Positions 28,246 to 38,020 of a stretch of DNA of 64,000 nt are shown here, piece after piece (the first letter of the stretch is position 1; the number at the start of each line of letters is the position of its first letter). Origin of the DNA: Diplonema papillatum (Eukaryota; Euglenozoa; Diplonemea; Diplonemida; Diplonemidae); NCBI GenBank assembly GCA_030068145.1, contig JAPJBO010000362.1, positions 124,001 through 188,000 on the forward strand, given 5' to 3'. The notes beneath the pieces were generated by a model. It saw only the letters and a list, made by a program, of their open reading frames with translations. It did not search any database and was not told the DNA's origin. The position numbers and the translations under genes were made by a program.

Positions 28246-31030
28246 TTTCGGTTCCTTTCCCTTTTCTTCAGAGCTGAGGTTCGCTTGAGATTCCGGTGTT
28301 TTGCAGTCGCGGATGACGTTTTAGAGTGCAAGTTCGCTTCGGGATCCGGGGTTTTATAGTCTCCGGGTGACCGTAGTCATAAAGGTTCCTTTAAGGTATA
28401 GTATGTTTGTGTGTATATCTTTGCTGCCTATTGCCGACTATTCTACTTACTCTAGCGCGCGCTCTTTTTTGCTATGTGTTTTGCCAAATGGGTTTCTTAG
28501 AAGCTAAGTCATGGATAGGCGGAGGCTTGCGTCTTCGGAGTGTGCACGTTCACTGCGCTGGCAGTGTAGGAGGGAATCGCTTAAAAGAGCTCTTTGAGTT
28601 CGTGCTGCTCACGATTGCGAGAGGAACAACCCTCTAAGGTAACCTAAGCAGAATCGACCCCTCGATTTGGCACAGCAATGATAGCCAAGGCCGTGGGTGC
28701 TTCGTATGAGCACACCTTGTTGACACTGTACACTGAGTGTCCGGATGTAGACCACCAGAGTGTACTTCTCCAGCGTCGCACTGCTTATAGCCAGTAAGTG
28801 TGAACCTCACGAGCCTGGGTTACCTATCATCTGTCAGAAGTAACCATGGGTTTTCCCCTGGATGGTGTAGCGCGCGCCAGTGTTGAATCGGTTTAAATGG
28901 AGAAAAGGAGCCGAAAACAAAAGTAGCGAAACGTATGTCGCGCCGCCGCCCCCTTTTAGAAGGGGCACGCGCCTCGGGATGAGCTGCACAGCTGCTGAAG
29001 CTTTACTCTGCGGCCTGCGCGCGCGCGCGTAGGATGTATAGCGCAGCTGAGGACCCCAGATCTGGACCCACACCACCTAGTAGCTACGGACGTAGTGGCA
29101 TACCACGTAGTAGCACCACGTAGCCCTCTAAGGGTCTACAGGGTACTACGTATGGGATACCACCAGCACACACCACGATAGGTGCTAGTGGATGGTGGGT
29201 CCAGAGGTCCTGAATTTTCGCACTGGGACGGTCCGACGCGGCAGCCCGCCCAGCAAGCCGTGGGTCAACCACATTCTTCTGGGAAAGTAGCCACCACAGG
29301 CGGCAGAGAACCGAAAGACATGGAAGGAATGCCAATGCATCAGAATGCTTGCGCCGATGAACACACCCCGTGGACTCGTACCAGATTGAGTTCGGAATTC
29401 CTAGCAAATCCGAGCCGTCCTGGCTTCGTTTCAGCTCTATCCCGCACACACAGCCAGGGAACCCAACTCGTTTCGCCAGGCCAGAACGATCTTGGCGCCG
29501 GCCTCTTTCTCGACGGACTGCGCGCGTGGGGGATCCCCCCCCTCCCCTATTTCCCGGAAGTGTCTCGAATCGCCAGGTGCTGGCAATCAGCAGTAGTCGA
29601 TCTACCGAGGCTCGCATAGGCCGTCAGCAGGGGGTGAGACCGGCTCCTGAATGGGCGGAGTGATTCGTCAGGTTGATTTCAAAGAACGACCCTTAAGTCC
29701 TCGAGCCCGCGGGCGCGCCAACGGCATTCCGACAGGCCAAGTTGTGCTCGTTTTGCCGGATTATACGCTTCGAGTAGAGTCAGGAACGAAGCTGCTCTGA
29801 GCTCTGTTCTGGACAAAACGCTTGCAGGAAGGAAGCGTTGCGTTCCATCGATTCGGTGACTGCGGTCAAACAGACAGAGCTGCGCGGAGGCTCTGCACGC
29901 AACGAGTACATTTGCGATGGGGCTATGGCGCAAGTATCTGCTCGCCAGTGTTGGGTGGAAGTCGCGTTAGGAAGGAACCGTGCCGTCTATCGAATGGGCG
30001 CGTATTGCAAAGACAACTGACGGGCAAAAGGTGCAGGCGTGTTACACTCGGACCGAAAATCGGGTTCGACCGCCTACCGTGGCGCCGTGCAGTTCAATCC
30101 TCGGTCTGACTTCCACCCCGACGCTCAATCCGACTTGGTCTGACTGCCGATAACTTTCACTCCGGCCTTCAATCCGGCTTCGGTGCGCTGATAAGTCGGG
30201 TACCGGGCAGCTGGTTTTGGTTGTTCCTGCGCCTGCCCATTTGCCGGTTGAGACGAGCAACACTCGACAGAAATGCCGGCAAAAAAAACTGGGAGACTGG
30301 ATTCATCCGCTTCAACATCCGCAGAAGTGCCTGTTCGGTTTTCTTTTTTTTCTTTCTCACATATACAGGGCCTTATATATAAAAAGCACTCCCCGTAACT
30401 GTCCGTAAGTTGCTCGGAGTTACGAAAAATGCCAGTTGCGGCACAACTGCACGTTTATGTACCCGACAGGGTGCACTTCTTTGTGGTTGTCACTACTGTC
30501 CACCACAGAGACTGTCCTTCGGGAAGCAAAAGAGCCATGCGAAGAAGGCGAGTGTTGGGGTACTGTAGCAAGAACACTTGGCAGTAATCTGCAACAGCAG
30601 GCGGACAGCCGCTGTCTTCGCTTTCTTGGCAACACGTCATGAAACAATACACAAGTCGAGAAATACCAGCGCGCGCGCGGAAATTTTTTCAAGCTATTGG
30701 GCCAGGCGCAGGTACCAAAATTGAGGCTGTACGTTGCTTCAACGATGATCCATAAGGTGCTCAGCCGGCATCATTCTGTGCATTTTTTTTTGGTTGCTCG
30801 GACTTGGTCCGAGCACCAGACCCATAAGCCACTGTAATTATTCCAGGGCATTAGCTTGGTCTCCGGCCCATTTTCCAAATTTGGACCGCTAATGGCTTTT
30901 TGCGTCGCGACGTATATTCACGACGATGCTCCCTACACGCTAAAAACATCCTAAACCTCCGGGGGGAAAGATGCCCAAAGTCGAACAAGGCTGAAAACAT
31001 GGCGACCAGAAAGATGACCCCTGGTCATTT
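28246..31030. other. Long gene-free stretch with scattered repeats
   Basis: A D5-like fragment is at 29540-29615. A repeat at 29208-29250 (AGAGGTCCTGAATTTTCGCA, CTGGGACGGTCCGAC) recurs in reverse at 55569-55610. A run of small inverted repeats built on CCACGTAGTAG lies at 29085-29190. A 51-base block at 30848-30898 repeats 2119-2170. A GCTCGGAC-TTG-GTCCGAGC hairpin is at about 30796-30815. A 60-codon plus frame at 29838-30020 (ARNEYICDGAMAQVSARQCW) is protein-like but unsupported. Confidence 0.4.
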
Positions 31031-31039
31031 TGCATTTCT

Positions 31040-31205
31040 TCTTTTTGTTGAACGCTTACGCCCGCCACTAAACCCAGATTCACGTTTCGTGTGGGCTACA
31101 GCACATGTACCTCCTTTGATCTGTTGCAGCTGGCAGTCTTCTCAAGTATGAACCCGCGACCACAAGGTTAAGGGCCTTGCGCTCTACCGACTGAGCTAGG
31201 GAGGC
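31040..31205 (-). mobile_element. SINE of family S with a tRNA-Lys-like head
   Basis: On the minus strand the element begins with a tRNA-Lys(CUU)-like sequence (31205-31147). It joins at CATACTTGAG to the S body (GCCAGCTGCAACAGATCAAA, GTGCTGTAGCCCACACGAAA, GTGGCGGGCGTAAGCGTTCA) and ends in an A-rich tail. Other S copies have a different head in the same place. This is the structure of a pol III-transcribed SINE. Confidence 0.75.
31147..31205 (-). tRNA. tRNA-Lys(CUU)-derived head, incomplete
   Basis: GCCTCCCTAGCTCAGTCGGT then AGAGCGCAAGG, CCCTTAA, CCTTGT and GGTCGCGGGTTCATA. The D-arm (GCTC/GAGC) and the five-pair anticodon stem CAAGG/CCTTG are intact, with anticodon CTT. Position 33, universally T, is C. 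The T-stem partner and 3' acceptor strand are missing, so this is a tRNA-derived A-box/B-box promoter region and not a working tRNA gene. Confidence 0.75.
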
Positions 31206-31209
31206 TTCT

Positions 31210-31677
31210 GCGCAAAAAAAAAAAAAAAATTAGATGAGGCACCTTTTCCTTCTATCCTTTCTTTTTTGGAAACAAATTGAAGACATGAGAACACACAAAC
31301 GCAAACGGTGGTGCCATCATCAAAGGAAGAACCCAAAAAAAGGAAAGGAGAGGAAGAGGCCAGCTTTACTGGGCTGCTTATGCCGGGAAGATAATGAAAA
31401 ACAGGTGAAAGGGTGGGTAGGGGGGGAAGTAACGAAAGACAAGGGGGGTACTATGGAAGGCTATGATAACATAGTATTTCCTACAAAGCAGGTATTTGTT
31501 TGGATTAGCCTGCCAGTGGATGATAGCGAGTGAAGGTATGCTCGTCGTCTTCTCCCAAACACGTTGCCAGCGTTCTCTTTCGTGTTTACAATGCATTGTT
31601 ACTACGAAAAAAAAGGGAGGGTCGGGACATACCCTCCGGTCGCACGCAACGTTAACTTGCTTCAAAGCCGGGGCCGC
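31210..31677. other. Downstream flank of the RRM gene
   Basis: A-rich tract at 31214-31229. An S-repeat head fragment (reverse) is at 31471-31500 (TATTTCCTACAAAGCAGGTA). No gene. Confidence 0.5.
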
Positions 31678-32646
31678 TCAGTTGATGCGGTTGATGCGTT
31701 TCGCGTCGGGGGTGTACGCCTCGGTGAGCTGCCTCTTGGCGGCGGCGGCGAAGAAGTCCATGCCCTGCATGCCGTCGTTCGGGTTGAACATCGGCTGCTG
31801 CGGCATCGGCGGCGGCGCGCCGTAGCCGCCGGGCTGCTGCAGGTGCTGCCGCTGCTGGATAAGCTGCTCGAGGTTCGAGCGCAGTCCGGCGATCGTCGCC
31901 GCCTGGCTCTGCTGCGGGTTCGCGCTCTGCAGCTTCGACAGGGCCTCCGCCAGGGCCCGCGCCTGCTGCTGCTGCTGCTGCTGCGGCTGCTGCTGCTGCT
32001 GCTGGGCCGGGGCGCTCGGCGCCATGAGCCCGGCGGCGGCGAAGATGTTGGCGGTCACCGCGCTGCCGGAGGACATCAGCGCCTGCTTCACGGCCGCCGC
32101 CTGCGCCTCTGTAGAGTGTCCCGGCACTGGCAGGCCCCCCACCGCCGCTGGCGGCAATGCGACCGCGCCCGCGAGAAACTCCTGCGGGAGGACCCCTGTT
32201 TCCTCGAACTTGCGCACGTCCTCCAAGGCGAGCCGCGTCACCTTCGTCGCGTACTCGCCGTAGCTGTCCTTGTACAGCCGGAACTCATCCGCGCATTTTT
32301 CCGCGGCGGAGCTGGTGTGGAATCGGACGGCTGCCATGCCTGTGCTCTTTCCGTTGACAGGCGATTCGTAGAACCGGATCAAGTCGACTCCAGACATGCC
32401 GGCCGCTGCGAGCGCCCGGTCGAGCTCCAAGTCGTTGACCCACCACGGCAGCCCCTCGATGACGACGCCTTTCGGGCCGCCGCTGTCGACGCCTTTGAAC
32501 CCGTACTTCTGCCCCGCGTCCAGCCGCTTCTCGCGCACGGGCACCAGGTCTCGGTACAGCACCGAAAACGGGTCCGCGCTGAGCCCCCCGGCTGTCATCC
32601 CGCCGTCCTCCTCCATGACGCACAGGTCCAAAGGGTCGACCGGCAT
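31678..32646 (-). CDS. CPSF6/CFIm68-like RRM protein
   Basis: A 322-residue frame from the first ATG. An RRM spans about residues 60-135: GVVIEGLPWWVNDLELDRAL then LIRFYESPVNGKSTGMAAVRF. The WW in the first strand with FYE-x3-NG-KS-x-G in the third is the CPSF6/CPSF7 (CFIm68/59) RRM pattern. CFIm binds UGUA elements and helps choose poly(A) sites. The C-terminal half is Ala/Gln-rich with CAG/CTG-encoded Gln runs (about 212-230) and ends in basic AKRQLTEAYTPDAKRINRIN. Unlike animal CPSF6 there is no RS-rich tail. In Euglenozoa, 3'-end formation is coupled to trans-splicing of the next gene, so this factor could act there (inference). Scrambled pieces of this gene lie upstream at 33505-33690 and 33895-33995. 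Confidence 0.85.
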   Translation of the reverse strand: MPVDPLDLCVMEEDGGMTAGGLSADPFSVLYRDLVPVREKRLDAGQKYGFKGVDSGGPKGVVIEGLPWWVNDLELDRALAAAGMSGVDLIRFYESPVNGKSTGMAAVRFHTSSAAEKCADEFRLYKDSYGEYATKVTRLALEDVRKFEETGVLPQEFLAGAVALPPAAVGGLPVPGHSTEAQAAAVKQALMSSGSAVTANIFAAAGLMAPSAPAQQQQQQPQQQQQQQARALAEALSKLQSANPQQSQAATIAGLRSNLEQLIQQRQHLQQPGGYGAPPPMPQQPMFNPNDGMQGMDFFAAAAKRQLTEAYTPDAKRINRIN

Positions 32647-32989
32647 CTCCTACCGCGCCTCGTACCTGCGCAGGTTTGCCCCGTCCGTCAAATCAATGAT
32701 TTTTTGGTAGTTTTAACCTTTTCTTGTTTTCCTCTTTTTTTTTTTTTCAGCCTAGGAACACAGTGGGAGCAGAGTGGGTCTAGGGATCTGCTTTTTGGAC
32801 CTTTTCTGTGGGGGGATCAGGCAAAATGGCCCCAAAAGAAATGTGAAAACGGGTTTTTGCCTAGAGGCTTTTCGTGTTATTCTGCAGATGCTTTGGGCTA
32901 TCTTTGTGTCTATGCTTTCAGTTGTCTTCTTAACCATGGTTAAGTGCGCAAATGGTGTCAGCCGAAGCTGGTAAAGCTTCGGCGCCGCC
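32647..32989. other. Upstream flank of the RRM gene with an old repeat
   Basis: The segment 32825-32945 resembles 3955-4080. On the coding strand, CTGCGCAG 24 bases before the ATG is a possible acceptor, but the preceding tract is purine-rich. Confidence 0.4.
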
Positions 32990-33125
32990 CACGTTATGTT
33001 TGTTTAGCATTGAGTTCTTTTAAGTACATGAACCACATGGATTAGCATGCACTGCCTTGAAAGTCAGGTTATCGGATGACGTCGTCACCTGCCATTGCGT
33101 CGTCAAGGTCGAGCATTTGTGGAGC
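32990..33125 (-). repeat. Dispersed repeat D3, copy 2
   Basis: Contains TTTAAGTACATGAACCACAT, GGATTAGCATGCACTGCC and TGCCATTGCGTCGTCAAGGT. Read on the minus strand, the end gives MLDLDDAMAGDDVIR and a stop. Confidence 0.7.
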
Positions 33126-33494
33126 TAGCGGGGTTTGGCTTTCTTGTGATTCCAGAGACTGAGTCGGCGAATACGAGGGCGGGCTCGTGTGCCCGTTTTT
33201 CACTTTCGAGGGCATTGGCGTGCCCGTGGTCCCCGGTCGTTTCTGAGAGCTGCTTGCCCTCGGAACCTTCTTCTTCCTTCGATGCACCCCTGAGTCGGGG
33301 GTGGTCGCCTTCGTCTTCTTCCGCTTGCGGCCGGCAATCGGGCCTTCCTTCGGGGTGCCTAGCACCCTTTTCTTCAGCGCTGGTCGTTCGCGCGAGGTGG
33401 TAGAACGCTCGTTTATTTTCTTTTCGATTGCTTTTGATGGGGCATGAAAAAATCCCACAAGTGGCCAGCGTTGTAGCTGGCTGGCCAGGGCCAA
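33069..33494 (-). CDS. Hypothetical basic protein overlapping D3, doubtful
   Basis: A minus-strand frame of about 141 codons, rich in Lys, Arg, Ser and Pro (IAGRKRKKTKATTPDSG, HRRKKKVPRASSS, SLESQESQTPLAPQ), ending DLDDAMAGDDVIR inside repeat D3. Composition suggests a disordered nuclear or Gag-like C-terminus. A different frame across the same bases is also open. The 5' part runs into scrambled RRM-gene sequence, so any start is uncertain. It could be the tail of the retroposon that makes up D3. Confidence 0.28.
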   Translation of the reverse strand: MALASQLQRWPLVGFFHAPSKAIEKKINERSTTSRERPALKKRVLGTPKEGPIAGRKRKKTKATTPDSGVHRRKKKVPRASSSQKRPGTTGTPMPSKVKNGHTSPPSYSPTQSLESQESQTPLAPQMLDLDDAMAGDDVIR

Positions 33495-33504
33495 CAGAGG
33501 GTCG

Positions 33505-33690
33505 TCTTAGTACAGCCGGAAGCCGTCTGCGCACTTTCGCGGCGGAGCTGGTGTGGATGGAGCTGCACAGCTGCCATGCCTGTGGGCTCTTTCCGTTGGC
33601 CAGCGATTCGTAGAACCTGATCAAGTCGACGCTGCGAGCGCCCGGTCGAGCTCGGAAGTCGTTGACCCAGATGGAGCGTGGACGAGTGCA
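33505..33690 (-). pseudogene. Fragment of the CPSF6-like gene (RRM part)
   Basis: Matches 32265-32440 of the intact gene: TACAGCCGGAA, GGCGGAGCTGGTGTGGA, TTCGTAGAACC(T/G)GATCAAGTCGA and GAGCGCCCGGTCGAGCTC. Insertions and deletions break the frame. It begins about 860 bases upstream of the intact gene's start. Confidence 0.85.
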
Positions 33691-33894
33691 GATCTTGGTT
33701 GTAGTGGCGAATATTCAATGGAGAACATTGAAGGCCGAAGCGGAGAAGGTTTCCGTGTCAACAGCAATTAGACATGGGTCAGTCGGTCCTAAGGCAAGGT
33801 GGAATTGCTCGCCTCAAAGCTGCCACTGACGAGCTTGCCCGGACGTGCAGGATTGCCGAAAGGGAATGCGTGAACATTCCGCAACCCGGATGCA

Positions 33895-33995
33895 GAGACC
33901 GGCAGCCCCTCGATGACGACGCCTTTCCCGCCGCCGCTGTCGACGCCTTTGAACCCGTACTTCTGCCCCGCGTCCAGCCGCTTCTCGCGCACAAA
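33895..33995 (-). pseudogene. Second fragment of the CPSF6-like gene
   Basis: Matches 32448-32540: CGGCAGCCCCTCGATGACGA, CGCTGTCGACGCCTTTGAAC and CCGCGTCCAGCCGCTTCTCG. GGG is changed to CCG near the GPKG codons. It lies beyond the first fragment in the same relative order as in the gene, with about 205 bases of other sequence between. Confidence 0.85.
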
Positions 33996-34715
33996 GCACA
34001 GGCATGGCAGCTGTGCAGCTCTGCCGCGGAAAAGTCCGCGCTCCCAGCTGAACACAGGCAATCCTGTTGGCCTGAATGCCGTAAATCCCAACGCTTTTTG
34101 GTCGGGACTGTAATTCCGCAATTTGTGAAGGGTTTACGGAATTTGAGCTACCCCGCTAGGACGATCAGCACCAACTCATCGATGAAGAGGAATGTCTTCG
34201 GGAATTGGTCCCCTGTTCGATGGCCGAAGACTGTCTCGACAGCATGTATTCGCGAAATAAAAGAAGGAGGGAGAGCGAGAGAGCAAGACAAAGAAAAACA
34301 CGTTCAGGGTTCCTCCGCGCTTTCCTGACAGTTCCCGGCGTATATGTTGTGTTTCTTCAGCGAGTGGCCAAGAAGGAAAGGCTGAACGGCAAAGGGAAAA
34401 AACAGGGTCAAAAAGATGGAGGGGGGGTGGGTATGGGGATAGGAAGAAGCCGGAAGAAAAGATGAAAAAGAAGGGACGTGGGCGTTCTGGAGACAGCGGC
34501 TGCCGGGAGCACAAGAAGTCGCCAAGGGCAACGACAAGGGGGGGGGGGGTAGTGCAGAATGGAACGAAAAAGGCATGGTGCAGGGATTTTCCGGGAAAGC
34601 ATACGACGAACTGGCCCAGAGTCGGCATGGGCCTGAGAACACGGGCGCTTGTAACAAGCTGGGGCACGCATGCATTCCAATTTCTCACGGAACGCGCCCT
34701 AGAAGACAATATTTC
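33996..34715. other. No gene seen
   Basis: Purine-rich plus strand with a ten-base G-run at about 34540. No recognisable content. Confidence 0.4.
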
Positions 34716-34851
34716 TTTGTATAAGCACCTGCTTTGTAGGAAATGCTTGAGGAGTCTGCCAGTTGCGATAGATCAAAGGAGGTAAATGTGCTGTAGCCCA
34801 TACGAAACACAGGTAAATCTGGGTTTAGTGGCGGGCGTAAGCGTTCAACAA
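34716..34851 (+). mobile_element. SINE-like repeat S, plus-strand copy 2
   Basis: TTTGTATAAGCACCTGCTTT, GTAGGAAATGCTTGAGGAG, GATCAAAGGAGGTAAATGTG, CTGTAGCCCATACGAAACAC and GTTTAGTGGCGGGCGTAAGC. The best preserved undivided copy; use it as the family reference. Confidence 0.75.
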
Positions 34852-36764
34852 ACAACCGCAGTCGCCATCATCAAAAAAGCGACGGTTGACAGCGTCTCTG
34901 TGGAAATTATCAAAACAGGCGATCACACATACGCGGCATGCCATTACCTTGAGGTCCCGCAGTCTCCTCCCCCCGGAATGCTTTGCAAAATCCAGGAGAA
35001 AATCCGAGAAATCCCGCGAATTTCTGGGAAAGCCCCAGTGTGTTCTTCGGGAAGAAAGCAAGAGGAGGATCCAAGAAAAAGAACAAGAAGCAGAAGAAGA
35101 AGAGAAAAGAACAAGGAGGAATGTGGGGGTGGAGAGGGGACAGCTGGGTGAGGACGCAATGTTGGCAATCTCCGCGGATGGTCCAGTGGGACCCGCTGGT
35201 ACTTAACTTCATTTTCAGGCTGGACGAGGAATTCTGATCCAAACACCAAAACACGCTGCCTACGTCTTTTTAGCCTGCAGAGCACACTGAAGGGCAACCC
35301 GCATGGTCTGGATCAGATGCACTTCCCGCGCGCAACGGCTAGTACGTTGCCAACACTGATGGGGGTGTGTGTGGGTGGGGGCGGGACGGAGGGAGTGGGG
35401 AGCAAAAGCTGCGCGCACAGCAGGGTGCCTGGAAAACGGAAGGCCCCTTTAAATCGCAACACAGAGGGGTTCACCTGCCCCCCGGTTGGACTGATGGCAC
35501 TCTTGTGGTCGTGTTGGATCCTACGGTGAAGTAGTTTCAAGCTCCGGAAAGGCGAAGAAATAAAACAAAGCAAAAAAGGAGTTGGAGGAGGGATGGTGCC
35601 GTGCGAGCGTCACGGAACTGCGAATACCATTTTTTCTGGAGTAAAAAATCGCTTTGAGACACCGGGTGTTCCTTGTCTTTTTCTCGGCTTCTTTTCTGTG
35701 TTTTCTTTTTCCCGAAGCGTTGATGCAAGACAACACGGTTTCTCGTTTTCATGGGTGCTCGATGCCAACGGCATCCTGAGTGAAGAGATGTGGAAACGAA
35801 GAAAGGGCTGCATCGCTGGCGATGCAAATTTGTTGGAGCTGCCCTTCCTGCTACGCATGTTCGCTAACTGCGCGGACATGGAACGGCTGTTGCTGGAAAG
35901 AAATGCGTAGTTTTGGTTTATTCTTTTGCTTTTAGTTGTCGACAACATTATTTACTTTCAGCGTCTTTTCATGCCTTTAAATGACGGCATTTTTGGCTTT
36001 CTTTCTTTACCAGGGTTTTTTCTGGACTTTATGGTGCCATAGAGGTGTCGTACTCTCTCTATGCCGAAAGAGAGTATTCGTCGGATGGTGTTTTTAGATG
36101 CGCGATCTACAGAATAGTGCAGAATGTAGGACCTTTTTAGGGGGAGGAGGGATGTCTGTTTAATCTTCAGGCGGAACTCTGTCTCTCGTGCATGTTTCGA
36201 CTGTCTTCAGGTAAGAAGTACCTGTGATCGAAATCGGAGTTGTAGGGGGTATTACAGTTCACCGGTGGTGTTTGCTTACGCCCTCGATACGGGTGTAGCA
36301 GTCGACAAGCGGTGCTTCACGTTCTCCCATCTACTCCACGCGGAGGCATTCCATGGACTCCCCTTTTCTTGCACTCGTGTTTGCAAGTACGGGTGGGGTG
36401 GTGGTTGCTTTTTTTTTTTAGTGTTGATACTTGGACCACAGGTCCGGTCTCTTCTATCCTCTTTTTGCATTCTTCGCCCTTTTATTTCTCCGCCAGCCCA
36501 AAAGGAGAGCGGCTGCGCGAGCGCACTCTCGCTGCGCGCGGGCAACTCCGGCTTGGAGGGAAACGCCAAGCCGATAGGTACAACCAGCGGCAGCAGCCCC
36601 GCGCCCCTTGTCGCAAAAAGGGGTCGGGGTTTGGGACGTTTGGCTGTCAACGAGCGAGAGCGAGGAGAGACAGAGAGTGGGGGGGGGAATTAGTTTAATG
36701 TTTAGGCAGAACACTGCCTCGCATGCATGTTTGATGCTAGCCGTCGAAGAAAGGGAGGGGGGTG
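34852..36764. other. Gene-free stretch with a D6 repeat and a doubtful ORF
   Basis: A D6 repeat (reverse) is at 35238-35310 (AACACGCTGCCTACGTCTTT, TTAGCCTGCAGAGCACACTG). The plus frame ending at 35910 includes GILSEEMWKRRKGCIAGDAN and LLELPFLLRMFANCADM, which looks protein-like but has no domain, clear start or partner exon. A small inverted repeat (ACTCTCTCTATGCCGAAAGAGAGT) is near 36051-36075. Confidence 0.35.
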
Positions 36765-37010
36765 GGTTGCAAGAACGTGCTTGGAATGGGTATGTGCTCA
36801 ACAACGCACTGGTCCCGTCTGCGCCGTGTTTCGGTCCTTTAAGCCACGGACACATAAGGCGGACCATCATCAGCGCGGAACCTGAGTGTCTGCAGACAGG
36901 ACTGCGGTGTGAGTCTGGTTTGTCAGGCGGCTGTTCGTAGCTCGTCGCAGCCAGGACCACCCGTGCTAACTAGAGCACAGGCGAATCCGTCACGGGGAGA
37001 AGGCTCCTAC
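36765..37010 (+). repeat. Dispersed repeat D1, longest copy
   Basis: Begins GTTGCAAGAACGTGCTTGGA, then GGTATGTGCTCAACAACGCA, CGTCTGCGCCGTGTTTCGGT and CACATAAGGCGGACCATCAT, and ends GCGAATCCGTCACGGG. Uninterrupted. With 3288-3485 it defines the empty site of the MITE at 1474-1683. Confidence 0.85.
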
Positions 37011-37779
37011 AACCGTGTCTGAGCAATCAGCTAAAAAACTTGCTGTGTTTTCCATCGCGCCCACTAGGTGCGTGCATGGCATCCGTGCTTTTGGGGCTTG
37101 TTCTCTTCCCTCTTTTTTGTTCAACCCCGCTCCTGATTTTTCTCCTTGACTTTTTCTTTTTTCTTTGAGCTGCTGTGTTCGGCCGACTCCAGTCGCTGCC
37201 GGGGGGGTAACTCCGCTGTGCGCCAAACAGCGCCCAATTTTTCACTCGGGCACTGCGGCGGCCTGCAAAAGGTACATCCGGACTGCAAACTGAAAGCCTT
37301 TTCTCCCTGTTTCCCCTTCCACATTTTTCTGCTTGATCAGAATGCGGAAGCGAGAGAGGGGGGGGGGGGGGTTGAGGGGGAAGGTGCGCCACGTACTGCA
37401 TATGACAAGTATTTACTTGTCATGGATCGTACTTGTCATGTGACAAGTGCACCGTACCTGTCATACGCACGACAAGTACGTGGTGTGCTTCGCGGCTGGG
37501 CTCGAGAAGAGCAAGAGTGCAGGACCTCCATGTAAAAAGGACGCGGGGTGGGGCGGCGGGGGGGAGGAGATGTTTGTAGAAAGAGAAGGGTGATTGGATG
37601 ATTTCCATTTTTTTCGGGTTCGTCGGCGCTACCTGCCACCCCAGCTTTTTTTCGCGGCCTCGCCTGCTCCACGAAGTGCCAACGCACGCGGTTCATCTGC
37701 GCACGCGGCGCCCGTTCTTCCCTCTTCCATGGAATACAGAACCCGCTGAGAGTTCCTCCTCCTGCAAGAGAGTTGAAGT
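37011..37779. other. No gene; palindrome cluster at 37386-37480
   Basis: The patch 37386-37480 carries ACTTGTC or its complement GACAAGT about six times in alternating orientation (GACAAGTATTTACTTGTC, ACTTGTCATGTGACAAGT). The rest is low-complexity, with an 11-base G-run at about 37360. Confidence 0.55.
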
Positions 37780-38020
37780 ATGGCGCCCACGTGATAAAGC
37801 CGTTAAGCATTGAGTTCTTTTGAGTACATGAACCATGGGTCAGCATGCACCGTTAAGCATTGAGCTCTGTAAAGTGCAAGTGCCATCAAGGCAGGCGAGC
37901 ACTGTTCACGGGCTAGTGTTACTTTATGATGTCGTCCATCGGGAGAGTCCGTTAAGCATCGAGATATTTTGAGTACATGAACCACGTGGACTAGCATGCA
38001 CACTGCCTTAAGCAGCGGTT
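37780..38020. repeat. Dispersed repeat D3, tandem fragments
   Basis: GTTAAGCATTGAG(T/C)TCT and GAGTACATGAACCA(C/T)G(G/T)G are repeated, with AGCATGCAC after each, giving two to three head-to-tail partial D3 copies. Confidence 0.65.
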
